A stretch of 64,000 nucleotides of DNA from Anticarsia gemmatalis (taxonomy: Eukaryota; Arthropoda; Insecta; Lepidoptera; Erebidae), in contig NC_134753.1 in NCBI RefSeq assembly GCF_050436995.1, positions 12,090,001 to 12,154,000 of the forward strand, in the 5' to 3' direction. Below, piece by piece: positions 9,967 through 22,162 of the stretch. The notes below the pieces were generated by a model that had not been told where the DNA came from, ran no database searches, and saw nothing but the letters and a program-made list of their open reading frames with translations. The translations under genes were made by a program, and so were the position numbers. How positions within the stretch are numbered: position 1 is the stretch's first letter; every line of letters begins with the position of its first letter.

Positions 9967-11059
9967 CCTTGAATGTTTAATTATTACACAAAATAAAATT
10001 GTATCACATTATACAAAACCAAATTGATTTATAGAAGTATTAAAGACAAAACATCATTAAAGGCGTTCAAAATAACTTAAGATTACGAACTAATCAAAAG
10101 ACCCAAAAATTAATCAATCAGTACATCAAAAACAACAATACACACATACATTAAAAAAGCGAAACAAAAAATGTCCAATCATCGATACATCGGTATCGTG
10201 AACTCGGTACACATCGATCAAGGGCCTCGGGTCGCCGTCACCGCGAATCAGCGTCGCGTATGCCTAATGACGACTGATGTTGCGAGATCCGACCCAACAC
10301 TAGCGCCCGAGTAAATCAATTACAGGTTATATTGACATTGACGTTTTGTTATTATATGATTTTTCGTAAGGTGAAGAGTTCATTTGAGATGGAAGTAATA
10401 TTGTTTTTTGGGATTAAAACTGTCTACCTACTGAACGAGTAAACGAAAGATCTTTGTTGTACATTTTTTCATTGTGTTGAGGGAATAAAATACACTATCT
10501 AAATAAAATGGTTGTATGTTACTCAAATAAAGTGTTTGAATGTATGTCTCTGAAGTCTCCACTCCACAAATAATACACCCTTGTTTTGTCAAAGTAACTA
10601 AGTTCCAAAAAACTTTACAAACTTAGTCGATTAAACTCCTATGTTTGAGAGGTAACGTCTGATGTTTCAGAAAAGAATTTGTTTATCAAAAGAAACTCGT
10701 AGGTAGAACTCATCTCGTCGGGATCCACATTGATTATGCAGATAGCTCTGTTATTATCATCTGAGATGTTTTAAGAAGCGAGCTCACAAAAGCGCCGTCG
10801 AAATTGGTCCACTGGTTTCGAGATAATCGAATATAAACAATCAACAAACTCGCCCCCTTTGTTACATCAAAACGAATATTATACATTCCTCTGTCTCCGG
10901 TGGAAACGTAAAAACGTGTACACACGAGTGTTATACTCGCTAAGTACGCTCGTAACTTCTTATTGAATCAGCTTTGAATCCCGCAAAAAAACCGCGCCAC
11001 TGAAAGGTAAAAACTCTACCGGGAAAATTGTGGTGACTATTTTATCTTTCGCGGAGCTC

Positions 11060-12060
11060 TCCGAGAGGAAAGTACGATTATGCTCGACTGGCTTTTATTC
11101 GTATTATCCTTTGTTCAACTGGATAAAAGACCATAGCTGAAACGTTTTCCGAAAAAGGCGCCTCAAATAAATTAGGACGCACTTTTAAGCCCCGCACCAT
11201 GTTTACATCCCCGCCTCCTGCGAAAATAGAGACAACGCAAAATAAGCACGCCGATATAGAGGCGAGAAAAAACAATTTGTTCGGCACGATCGGCGCGGGC
11301 GGGCGCGGGCGGGCGAGGGCCGCGCCGCATAAAAGAATAATAACGCGGATTGCGCGAGGAACACAATTTAAATGGCGACAATCGGTGGAGCAAATTGAGG
11401 AGTGACGCAGGCGGACCGCTCGGCGCCGCCCGCGGCTCGCTCCCTGCCTTACAATGAAAACGCTCGTTTCCACCTCCGGAAAAGCCATTATGAGAACGTC
11501 AGTTGGCGAGTGAGAAAGAAGTCAAAACTTCGCCGGCAAACATGGAACTATTTACTGCTTCCACATTCGGCGACGTGTGCTTGGAAGTTGGATGCAATTT
11601 GTTAACCCTTTATCGCGAGTGCAGACTTGCTCGTGTGCAGATAGTGCAGGCAGCGTGGTGTGCGGCGCGCGGGGGGGGCCGGCTGTGTATGACGAGGAGG
11701 AGCACGCCTTTACGGGGGGTGGAAGGCTATGCGTGGCGCGACAGCACCTCTGCACCGGGGCAGGTAACTTGGCCGTCCGCCAAAGATCTGTTTTCCTGTT
11801 GTTGGCGGACAAACTCACAGATCAGTTTTTATCGCGCGAAAGGCCTTTATAGCCGACCGATAGGGGGCGCCTCCGACCGAAATGTTTTCGCGTCGCCGTC
11901 GAACACAAATATTATTGGATGGGTTTATGTATCGGAAGCATTACACGCTAAAAACTTTGGCACTCGACGTCGGATGCGGCGACACTTAAAAACTGACGAT
12001 AATGTAAATTGTAGTACACCGGTGATTTGTGTTGACAATTCAAAGAGTAGCGAGTAGCGA
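11060..12060. promoter_or_regulatory. GC/CpG-rich island inside the giant intron; candidate alternative promoter or enhancer
   Basis: This kilobase stands out from its AT-rich surroundings. It has dense CG dinucleotides, the run cgggcgggcgcgggcgggcg near 11295-11314, ggctcgctccctgcc near 11432 and an eight-G run at 11671-11678. A cgcataaaagaataataac TATA-like stretch follows the GC run at about 11326-11344. Open frames up to 184 codons (11503-12057) cross it on both strands. They overlap each other, as expected from a GC-rich patch with few stops, and show no domain I recognise. A first exon or 5' UTR of a bru3 isoform could lie here, but no splice-supported coding exon is evident. Confidence 0.4.
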
Positions 12061-12735
12061 TCGAACAAGACTCGTTTTCGTTCGTCGGTGGAATATTTAC
12101 TCGTCAACTTAACAGGATAATTTGTCAAAGGTTCTTTTGACGACAGCATTTTTTGTGTGCGCTGTGAAGAGGCACCTTTTATACGTTTGACAGGCGTCAT
12201 GTAAAGTAAACACGTGTCTCACTGAAGAGATGTGGGCTCTTCAAAAGGACATCTTTGTACCGGCAATTTTCTTGTGTTTTGTTTGTCAAGTTATTTTTTT
12301 ATTGTGATATGGAAATAATGTGGCAAAGGCAACGCTTATAGTTATGATAGGCTGTCTGATATTAAAGTAAGTTCGCTTGCGTGCTTCAAATTCATGAAAG
12401 GTAAAGATGGCATGGATATAGGAGATTATATTTGTATTTATATTGCTGTTATAATTCTCATTCGTTTTATGAGCGTTTGCGTCTCGTTATAGGCGTTTAG
12501 ATAAGATTATAATACAGGCTTTTGGGTCTTGAAACAATTTTTTTGATGTTATTGGGAAAAACTAACCATTTTTTCTTATACTCGTAGTTTCGCCAACAAC
12601 AACCTTACTTATTCCAATATTAAATACCATAGAAGAACCTACCATAATCAATGATTACAGCACTTACACAAATATATCGACTTCTCATCTCAATTATATC
12701 ACACTTATTTTTTCTTATTCACACGACGTGTTGTT
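12060..12735. other. Intron stretch with no recognised feature
   Basis: Falls from the GC-rich island back to AT-rich sequence. No repeat, RNA gene or coding segment was recognised. Confidence 0.55.
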
Positions 12736-12736
12736 A

Positions 12737-12885
12737 TCACCAATATTGGACCCAACATTTGGCAATATTGGTCCAATATATCCAATTTAACTCGAATAAA
12801 TATAACTTTCTCCATACTTATACGTCAAACATCACCAACATTGGTTCAAACATTTGTCAATGTTGGTCCAGAGATCCAAGTTGGT
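12737..12885. repeat. Two-copy tandem repeat (about 95 bp) with ccaatattgg-type palindromes
   Basis: Unit 1 starts tcaccaatattggacccaac at 12737 and unit 2 starts tcaccaacattggttcaaac at 12832. Each continues with catttgncaatnttggtcca and then atccaa. Each unit contains two near-palindromic CCAAnnTTGG cores. A related copy in reverse orientation is at 59852-59915. Confidence 0.65.
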
Positions 12886-12889
12886 TGTA

Positions 12890-15655
12890 AACACGGCGAT
12901 AAATAAACGTTATTAGCTCATGAATGGACAGAAGTGGCACGTTTCTTAGTTTTGAGTGCAACTCACGCTGGTTTCTTACTATGTTTTATCTTGATATATC
13001 ACTGAAAGTCCCGGTCAAAATAGTCTGTGATGTTTTTTTGACCGACCTGTTTGGGGTTAAGTTTTCTTCAGAAGAAAAATAATGTCGTATCCTATTTTTT
13101 TTTCTATCTTTTATTGTATGAATTACGTAGGTATTGTTTAATATTTTATACTTGGATTGAAAAATGTAGTGTAGTGTACCCATCCCAGTAGTCCATGCAT
13201 CAGCTTATTCGATAGGACCAGATATCAATTCTCGAGTTGATTTTATTTGTGGTCATAATAATGGATTTATTTACTTATTTTATATGCATATTAATTATTT
13301 CTGAATCGCAAGCTTAACATACCCAGTAGGGGTAAGAATGTTACCTTTATCCCTTGTCATGTCTTTGAAAAATGAATAATAATTAAACGTAATACAAAAC
13401 ACTACATAAAACATATTATATCTACATACATATATCTTCATCACTACATGATTCATTCACATCAACTTCTGTATTAAGGGTATAAGTTCCACCCTCGTGA
13501 TATCTTTCCATGATAAATTCCGAGGAATTGGTATAGCGCATGAAATATGCGAAGATAGGAAAGTTTCTAGACCTAGGTACGAGTGCCTAGGTATAGCCTA
13601 AGTTTATTACCGATGTCGGCAGGTATGAGTTTAGCTGGTTTTATGAATTTTATATTTGAATTAAGTTAATCTACATTTATTTGTGACTTTTTAAAACAAA
13701 TATTTTTTAACGCATTCAATACGCATCTAAAAATCCTTACTATAATGAGTATACTAACCTAATAAGTAACTTATGCTAGAAAAGCATTATAATTTTGATC
13801 AAAAACAAAACGCAAATGTAATCTTATCGATTCATTAGATAAAAAAAAAATCAGTAATTTATCATTTACATAATCATTTAGTTCGAAATAAAACTCAAAA
13901 GTTTATAAATAAAACAAAAAAAATATATTTTGTACCTTTTCTTCTCACAGATTATAAATAACAGTGTCCCTTTCGCACACTTCATTTGTCTTTAACCTAG
14001 CAAAATCTATGATACAATTTTTACCTATCGTGTTAGGCGAAGGAAGCATAAGTTACAGCCTAGTGCGCCTTTGCGCTAGATTATGATATTTTATGAGTAC
14101 TTAGTTCGCACAAGGTAATTCTGTTGTACGCACAATATGCTTATTTTATTTTTTGTGATAGTTACCGTATAAAAAGTTCGTATTAAGGTTAAATTATATG
14201 TCTGGGTGAACTGAGATTATTATCAATATTGGGTTTAATATAGCTTACTAAAGTGGTCTTTGTAAGTAGCTAGAGATCACGAAATCTCATGTTAGGTAGA
14301 GTACCTAAGTAAGGATTAGCACATGAGTGCAAGGCCATGTGTTGCTGGGATATTTTCTTTTTCATTCTTAGAAGCAGCTCGCAATTGTAGTCTATATTAT
14401 AAGAACATAGTGTCAATGATGATTTATAATCTTCTAAAATAGTTTCTGTTTTTTTATTACGAACATTACTCACATTTGTAATATATCTTATGATGTTATT
14501 TTCATAAAACTAGGCTAAAACTTTTTAACTTCAATTCTAGCATGGTTTCCGGCCCCCAAAACAAAAAAGAAATCCAAAAAAATATTAATGTCACCCTTCA
14601 AATCATGATTTCACATAGACAATATAGGAATGATATTTCTAAGTGTATAATGTTCATAACACAAACTATTGAAGAAGGTAGCTGAACTCAATATTATTAG
14701 TTGGCGAGTTCGAATCTTTAATTTTAAACTTGTGCGTCTGAAGTTGGTCCGCTCGCGAGATGAATTCGTGTGTAAACAACTCTCTATCTATTATAATAGA
14801 AGTGTTTGTACGATCGTATGTGAATTTAACAAACTATTTTTAGGGAATGTGTCTAATAATTGGTGTAAATACTTTGTTAAAATACAATATTTCTTATGAT
14901 TTCGTGTTTACAAACAAATATACGTCACAATAAACCAACTAACAATGTTTTAAATCAAATATTGAACAATAGCTATTATATTTAAACTTGTAAACTTAAG
15001 CTGCGGTACGAAATAGTTCACGTTTTGTAAACTATATATGTAATTCATATTTTTCAAGCAATAACTTGGGCCACGTAACTCTGTAATGACAGTTACAATC
15101 GTCAATAATAATCGTTGCCATAGCAACAACGACCACATCTCTAAACATACATACATTATAATAGTATTCATTTAGTTCTAAGAAACAGACTATATTCACT
15201 AACCTCCTTGAACATCTCAAGATTAGCAGGATATCTTACGTATAGTGTATACAAAAAAGCAGACCCGCCACTCGACGCTAATGAGTGGTTTTGTACATCA
15301 CCTCGCTAAGCTGAAGTAAAGTACTCCTGATTATCTAAACCTTTAAGCTTGCTACTCACTTAGATGAGTAGTATAGAAGATATTGTAGGTACGAGTCAAT
15401 ATGCTTCGGAACACTGTGAGATTCTTTGAGCTTTATGTAAAAAAAACCCACGTTGTTGTTGTTGTATTTCCTAGGCACTAAACGACAAAAGTAGATGATT
15501 GAATGCTACACAATAATTTTTATATAAATTAACGATAATAGACCATAATGCTACATATTATGTTTCATATGAATTAACGATAATTACTGAATAAAAAATG
15601 CGTTGTTTACCTAAGCTAAACGATGCAGTGTGTTTTTACTTAACGATTACGATTA
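12890..15655. other. Intron stretch with no recognised feature
   Basis: AT-rich throughout, with short homopolymers. Open frames of 60-76 codons have no domain. Nothing repeat-like was recognised. Confidence 0.55.
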
Positions 15656-15659
15656 CTTT

Positions 15660-15765
15660 TACCATTTACGTCGGCAACGCAATGGGTGGGTGAACCAACT
15701 AGCTCATAAGAAGAAGTAGGATGCCTTAACTACTGGGCTACCGTCGCTATAATCCTATTTCTTGA
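15660..15765 (-). repeat. SINE-like relic
   Basis: The minus strand reads gcgacggtagcccagtagtt then aaggcatcctacttcttctt and gagctagttggttcaccc, resembling the head of a moth SINE with a tRNA-like A-box region. No convincing B box or tail was found. Confidence 0.4.
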
Positions 15766-16374
15766 TCGCATTTTGCACTAGTCTCGTTCAGACGTCCTTA
15801 CTTTTTCAAGTACTCTCTCTCTCTAAGTCTCTAAGTGCGTACCCACCTTTACAATCCTTACCTACTTGTTTCAAACGAAAATACCTTCACCTGTAAAATA
15901 TAACGCGGATATTGGAAGTAGTAGGTGGCTAAAAAGAGGCTCGAGTATATTTACGTGTGTCCCAAGGGTCTGTGTTTCAACGAGGTTCGCCATATGCACG
16001 CATTTGCGCCTGCTATGTTTTTCTTTTTCAATTCTTGGTTTTTTGAAAGAGTTTGGGTAGGACTATTTTTTCATTTTGTTTATGAATTATGAACCTTTAT
16101 GTTATGAGAGAAGAACGACTTATAGATGAAGTTCAAAATTTTGTGTTATATATTATACATCTAAACATTAAACGTGTACAAGAACTGAAATTTAGAATTT
16201 AGCGTGCTTTAACTTTGAGGTTCATAAGAAAAAAAATCTCATTAGGAAATATTTGTCTATATTGTCATATATCTTACATTTAAACCGTTCCATATTACAT
16301 TTTTCGACCACTAAAAATATGCCTTATAGTCTTACGTACTTCTAAATAAAAGATAAAAAATAAAGGCCGATTTC

Positions 16375-16384
16375 ACCGTCAGCT
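16375..16384. repeat. Target-site duplication, left copy (5S-derived SINE)
   Basis: accgtcagct, identical to 16645-16654 at the other side of the SINE. Confidence 0.75.
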
Positions 16385-16644
16385 TCGAGGCGCCCGTAGC
16401 CAGTTGCGCTCACCGGTCTGACATAGATCTGTGGGTGAAGCAACCGTTGGCGCGGTCATTCTATAGATGGGTGACCGCATAGTGGTATTTGAGCTGGGCG
16501 TCTCCGTGCTTCGGAGGGCACGTCAAAAGTCGGTCCCGGCTGTTGTCCACTAAGATAACAGTCGTTAAGCCATGTCAAAGGCCTTACGGGCGGCTTGAAC
16601 AACTTTGACACTAGGTTGACCACTAACCATACGATATGATGATG
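16385..16644 (+). repeat. 5S-rRNA-derived SINE, apparently full length
   Basis: The copy starts tcgaggcgcccgtagcc and ends cgatatgatgatg. The part caccggtctgac, then gaagcaaccgttggcgcggt and ctatagatgggtgaccgcat, follows the order of the 5S rRNA gene (CACCGGT, AAGCAACGTTGG, then the internal control box ATGGGTGACCGC). A body with gggcgtctccgtgcttcgga follows, then gcttgaacaactttgacact and a short (atg)n tail. It is flanked by a 10-bp duplication accgtcagct at 16375-16384 and 16645-16654. It lies antisense to the host gene. Confidence 0.85.
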
Positions 16645-16654
16645 ACCGTCAGCT
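16645..16654. repeat. Target-site duplication, right copy (5S-derived SINE)
   Basis: accgtcagct directly follows the (atg)n tail and is identical to the left flank. Confidence 0.75.
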
Positions 16655-17408
16655 AGTTTAAGTAATAAGGTTGTCGGTCTGAACTGATAACAAGTTCACT
16701 GAAACAAGTCTTATCGCAATTTGTTCCCTCCTTTGAAATATCGTTGAAATTTTTGACATCCCTAATGGTAGTTCTATTTTTGTGACAAACATTTTTACTT
16801 TGCAAGTCTATAAATAAACGCACGTTTTAAAAAGGGTGGTTTTATGTTTCAGAGTATTGAACTTTATATTTTTTTTCATTGAAGGTTTTAAGCAAAATAA
16901 TGAGTTACGATTTATATTTTCCGTTTCGTTGTTGTATTAAATTAAATTTTATGCCGATTTCCGATTATATTTAAAAATGTAATCACTGTCCATATTATTT
17001 AGAACCAATTCATCAGTTTCGTAAAAAAGCTTAACGGACAGAATTAATTCCGTATACTTATGCAAAATAGATTTATATATTTTTTCAACCAAGAAGTAAA
17101 ACTTTAAACTCAATATTAAATTTCATTTAATCAAATTTAGAATAGAAACAATTCCCCACAATACTATATATTATATAAACAAAGCTAAATTTTCCATTAC
17201 TACGTTAAAAAGTAGGTTTTCATAATACGGTAATGTCGCAAGGTGCCTGTACAAAATAAAGAGTACAAGCAAACATCAGTCGATTTCCCCACGGTAACGA
17301 TTGAAGATCGAGATGACTGTACTAGTATAACGACTATGCAACAGTAATACGTAGTGTTGGACTATAAAATTTTAAATTGTATCCATGAACTTTTTTTACT
17401 TCATTTTT

Positions 17409-17525
17409 GACGCAGTGGTTAACGTGGTCATCTCGCCGCAATTGTAGCGCCACGTGATCAAATCTCACGCAGGAAAAATAATTGTGTGTATAGCACAGGT
17501 ATCTGTTCTGATCTTTAATGTAAAT
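17409..17525 (+). repeat. Divergent copy of the tRNA-derived SINE seen at 8034-8180
   Basis: Reads gacgcagtggttaacgtggtc then atctcgccgcaattgtagcg, a degenerate B box (tgatcaaatctcacgc), then tgtgtgtatagcacaggtat and ctgttctgatctttaatgt. It aligns in order with the better-preserved minus-strand copy. No A tail remains; another repeat begins immediately after. Confidence 0.75.
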
Positions 17526-17530
17526 CACTA

Positions 17531-17650
17531 TATAGTATAAAGCAAAGTCGCTTCCTGCGTCTGTCCCTGTGTCTGTTTGTATGTTAGCTTAGATCTTTGA
17601 TGATTTCTTAATAGATAGAGTCATTCAAGAGGAAGGTTTATTGTATACAA
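17531..17650 (+). repeat. LINE-like short repeat ('tataaagcaaagtcgctt' family)
   Basis: tatagtataaagcaaagtcg, then ctgtccctgtgtctgtttgt, gatttcttaatagatagagt and cattcaagaggaaggttta follow the order of a common lepidopteran repeat. It abuts the SINE relic, so one probably landed in or next to the other. Confidence 0.6.
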
Positions 17651-19395
17651 ATTGTAAAGGTTTTTTATAGTAGCTAGGATTTATTCAGAACCAATTCACT
17701 TCACTAATTATGTAAAGATGACCATTGTTAGAAAAATTATTCTCGCGTCTATCAGCGAATATATAGTAATAACTTTAAACTAAGCAAGTTAATAAGCAAT
17801 TAATAATGCAACTAGGAGCCCATAAGCGCAAAATTCTCAATACACATTAACAAAGGTTCGTATTTTATTCCCCGAACACATTGGAGCTAAACACTTATTA
17901 TTAAAAGCGTGGAACACTTTCATTTAATATTAAACATGGCCTCCGTCGGCGTATCACTTAAAATAATAAGGATTTCTACTGAAGATTACACAGTAACCCT
18001 CGGGAGGATAATTAATGTTATACCGTGAATATTAGCTTTTCAATTAGTCGTCTTTTAGTACCTCAAAATGGTTCTCTTGTTACGTAGGAAAAGGGTTATT
18101 TCTTTCGTGTTGGTTGTGTAAGGCGATAGTTAATTAAAATCCTTTCTCACGGGATTTGTTGAGGATGCTTTGTTGTGCTAGTTTTGTGGGGAATGATGCT
18201 TGTATGAGAATTTTGATGGTTATATCATCACGGATTTTGAAAGATCTATCGCAATTGAACATTTATAATAATATAACTGTTTGAAGCAACGAAAATTTGA
18301 AATAAACAAAATTATGTAATGTTAATGTTCTTTTTAAATTGACTTACTAAATGTACCTATATTTTCAGGTAGCCTGTTAAGGTTGTATTATATTTAGAAA
18401 AAATGTCTGAACAGACAAACAAAGTGTTCTTAGAATCTTACAGACAAAAACAGCTAAGATAGTCACAATGCAATGGACAAAATTCAGTCGCACAACAAGA
18501 TTTGCATTTATTTCCAACACACATTGAAACGTAAAACTAAAAACTGGCGAACAAAACAGCTTTTCTAACCGTTTTAAGAGTGAATACGAAACGGCTTCTT
18601 CCAAGCACAAAAGACTGTCGCTGCCAAAGTTTGTTAGGAGTTTGGCTTGTGCTTTTGTTTCACAATCACTTTACATTAGTACAACGGGCCTAGGGAACTC
18701 TCACAATGGGTAGTTGAAGTCGTTTTAAACAGTTTCGAGTTACTGTTTTACGCACGATTGGTGGGACGCAGTCGATGTGAAATAATGGCTATGTTCGTTG
18801 TAAAGTTTTTAATGTGTGCTTGATGTATTATTGTAGTATTTTTAGAGGTTATAAAGAAGGTAGAAAGAGCTCTTGTTTGTACAAATTTTATTCTGCAGAT
18901 AATTTGGTGAAGCATCGTTCAGTCTTTCTTCACTCGCAGACTTTATGGCTACAATATCTCTTTCGTAAAGACTACATGATTGAAAAAAATCAACGCACAA
19001 ATAAATAAATATTACTGGCCAACATCTACATTGCAGTGTGGCCACGAAACTCGCGGGCTTTTACGTGTCTGTTAATTCCAATGAAATTACTTTCGAATAT
19101 AATTTCCCGTTACGGCGGCTCTTTACAAATTGTTTGTTAACACAATTACATTACTTTAACTTTAACCAAGTTTTGAATACAAAATTGATATTTAAAATTT
19201 CATTGTGAATTTTCAAATTAATTTATAGTTTATTGATTGTATTGAGTGTTTAATTGCTTTGTGAATGATATTAGTAAGTTATTTTGGAGTATAAAGTTAT
19301 AGGCTTTTTAGTTTAAGTATAGAAGTTTCTCCTTATGTATTTTTATTTTGGGGAGAAATTAGGTCCAGTCCTGACTTCAACAGTGACATTACTAA

Positions 19396-19635
19396 CATAC
19401 ATATGTACATACATACATAATATCACGCCTATCATACCCGAAGGTATAGGCAGAGTTGTATGGAACACACCCACATTTCGTCATTCAGAGGTAAGCCTAT
19501 TGCATATACCAAACTCAGAGCTAATATTGATAAATATTCTAATATTTCATATATGTGTAGTTAAAAGAAATACCAGCTGTTTTATGGGAATCGAACTCGA
19601 GACCTCATGATCAGCAGTCGGTTACAGTAAGTTAG
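19396..19635 (-). repeat. tRNA-derived SINE with (atgt)n tail
   Basis: On the minus strand a tRNA-like head carries a B box (gagttcgattccc) near 19590, with ctgctgatcatgaggtctc upstream. The body includes ctctgcctataccttcgggt and the end is a tgtatgtatgtacatatgta microsatellite at 19396-19420. I know this layout from moth SINEs. No target duplication is clear. Confidence 0.65.
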
Positions 19636-19639
19636 TCTA

Positions 19640-22090
19640 ATATGGTATTAAGCTGTCACTCATAGATTTACAATTAGATACGAAGGTTTCAAAGGGTCGG
19701 GTAATACAATGTTCGATTAACTCGTAACTTGTGAGTTATCCGAGATATTTGATGTGTGGTTCAAATAATATGGACCTTCATTGTGAATGACTTAATAGTT
19801 TATAGTATAGATGATTGCTTGGGATGTTAGTGATTACTTATTGGGTGATTATGAAAGTTGTATCGCCGGTAAACACAATTTGTATATAAAATTTTAGATT
19901 TTAATATTTGTAACTAGTGCATTTAGTATTGCCCGGAAAGTTTTATTGTTAGTTATTATATTCATGTTTTTTGTAAAGTTAATATTTTATGACAAAAAAT
20001 AAAATTCGCCGAAAGGCGTAAAAAATTAATAATGTTATTTATTTTTAATCTATTCAACCAGTTTTGAACTAAACAGGTCATTGTGAATTTTGATAAAAAC
20101 GCATTTAAAAGTATTTGTCCAGCTTAAATTTTATTAAAACCTTTAGCTTTGTAGTAGAGTAAAGTTTATGAAAATGAATAGAATAAAACACTAACGTTTT
20201 TGAAAGTATTTGATACAACTATAGTAACAAAATTCAGCAAGAATATATCTACTACACAAAACCTAGCACGTAATTTAAAAATTTTAAACAAATTGCCTCA
20301 TTCGAAGCAATTGCTGGCAATTTTAATTTCATTAAAGCAAGATAGTTTTTTTTTCTAGCGATGGAAGATAGAGGTGTCAGTAGGATTGCGATAACAGACA
20401 CGCGACCGACAGTGGCGCAGCTCTAATGTCTTGATTCTTTACTACTTGGTTTTGTTTGTATGTAAATTTGTATGCTGCATTTGTTGGCATTACACCAGTA
20501 GGGTCTAGTGACCTGGGGCTATTTTTAAATATAGGTTGTTTTTTTTTGTAGATATATAACGAATATAATACCTACCTATGTATGTTTTCTTTTATGCATC
20601 TTGCAAATATAAATAGGGAAATAATAGTAAGATATTTTATTAAGTGATTCCAGTTATAGCAGTGTGAAACTTGCTTCGAAAAAATAGTGGCCTACTATTT
20701 TTTCTAATTTTATAAGTAATAGTAAGTAACGCAAGTAGTTTGAAGTGATATAAACACATTACTAATTAGTTTAATAAGTTACTGCAGAAAATAAAAATAT
20801 TGCCATTAGAAATGTTCAAGTTATCTAAAAGTCTGTTTTTATTTTGCTAAAAATAAGCTAACATACTAAAAGTATGTTCAAAAAATATTTTAAAACAAAA
20901 TAAACCTTAATATGCATAACTAAATATTAAGAATGTCTGAAAGTCTTATCAAAGTCACATATTTTATTTACATTCTGAAGGCTTTTAGTCCAGTCTTAAT
21001 ACACGTGTACTTAATATTTAAACTCAATAATTACTAGGTTTTAGATAAATGCAAGTAAGTACGTATATCAAAGGGTTTGTAAATGTTCGTGTGAATTAAT
21101 GTGATGCTTCGTTTAATGAAATGTAATTAGTTGTGGTTTTTAATTCAAATGGTTCGCGTTTAATGCGCCGGTTTTAATCTAGTGAAGAATAATATTAAGA
21201 TATAATTATTTCAAAATATTAAAGGTGTGATTGGATTGTAATAGTGCATTTTCTTTAATAATATGTGATAGCTCATTCACATAAAAAATATGCTCCATAC
21301 GTTCAAAAGTGGTTAGTAAACCGTTCGCTTAAAAACATGTTTTTTGCTCGCCGGTACCTTAAGAACCGGACATTTAAGCCCTAGAGCAACGAAGCGTCAA
21401 AAACTCGCTCCTTGGAAATCGTAAAAGACATAAAAGCACTTAATACGATATAAACAAACAAGAAACGCCCCGAAAATCGATCCAATAACCTTAATCGCGT
21501 CGAGCCGCGATATTAAACGAGGCATAAAAAGATAAAGGCCGTACCACACGTATACTTTAAGTGTGTTCGCGCCGAGCGGCCGTGCTGCCTTTAGTAGCAG
21601 TTTATAACTACTTTGCAAGCACACTGGCGCCCCCGCCCTTATGGAGGCAGTGAAAAGATATAGCGGAGTTACTGCGCGCGTACTGAATACGAATTTCGTG
21701 AGAATGGTGCGTACCGATGGACAGAGTTATAGCGAATCGTTTGCTTTTTAATATTGAGTGTTTTTATGATAATACGAGTGGGGTTTTATCGATATCGTAT
21801 GTGGCTTTGTGCGGGAATGTTCAACACCTACGTGTCTGGTGAATAGTCAGCCGAATGATTCCCTTCTTTTTATATCTTTTGGATAATTCCACGTAACTGA
21901 GAGGTTTGGCGGGAATTATTTTTTTCCGTTTTTTCTGTCCTCTCTCTGTAATATTGAGAGACGGTGAGTTACTAAAATGGAGAGTTTTATTTAGAAGAGT
22001 AGGATATGTTTGTTGGCTACAAATAGTTTACTTGATGTAAATTATTTTTACTAAACATTGCAAGATTGCTAATGTAAGTTTACACCGATA
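19640..22090. other. Intron stretch with no recognised feature
   Basis: AT-rich, with a GC-richer single-copy block at 21330-21720 (for example gctcgccggtacc and gcgccgagcggccgtgctgc) that could be conserved noncoding DNA. A small cgcc-gaaa-ggcg hairpin sits near 20007-20018. No coding signal. Confidence 0.5.
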
Positions 22091-22112
22091 TATTAGACCT
22101 CCTAACTTTTTT

Positions 22113-22162
22113 ATATAATAGCAAACAAAACTAGTTAGTGTTAGTTTTGTTTGCTATTATAT
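22113..22162. repeat. Perfect 21-bp hairpin with an 8-nt loop
   Basis: The left arm (22113-22133, containing tagcaaacaaaacta) and the right arm (22142-22162, starting tagttttgtttgcta) are exact reverse complements around the loop gttagtgt. Weak pairing (cctc/gagg) continues outside. It could be a MITE core or a recent inverted duplication. It is short for a pre-miRNA. Confidence 0.75.

Noticed and set aside
11503..12057. 184-codon open frame, the longest in the window
   Set aside because: It lies in a GC-rich patch where stops are rare, overlaps other frames on both strands, has no domain I recognise and no convincing splice sites.
16385..16520. Possible 5S rRNA gene
   Set aside because: Only part of the 5S sequence aligns, with many changes, and a SINE body, tail and target duplication follow.
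20005..20019. cgcc-gaaa-ggcg hairpin as a terminator or structured RNA
   Set aside because: A 4-bp stem is expected by chance, and bacterial-type terminators are not relevant here.
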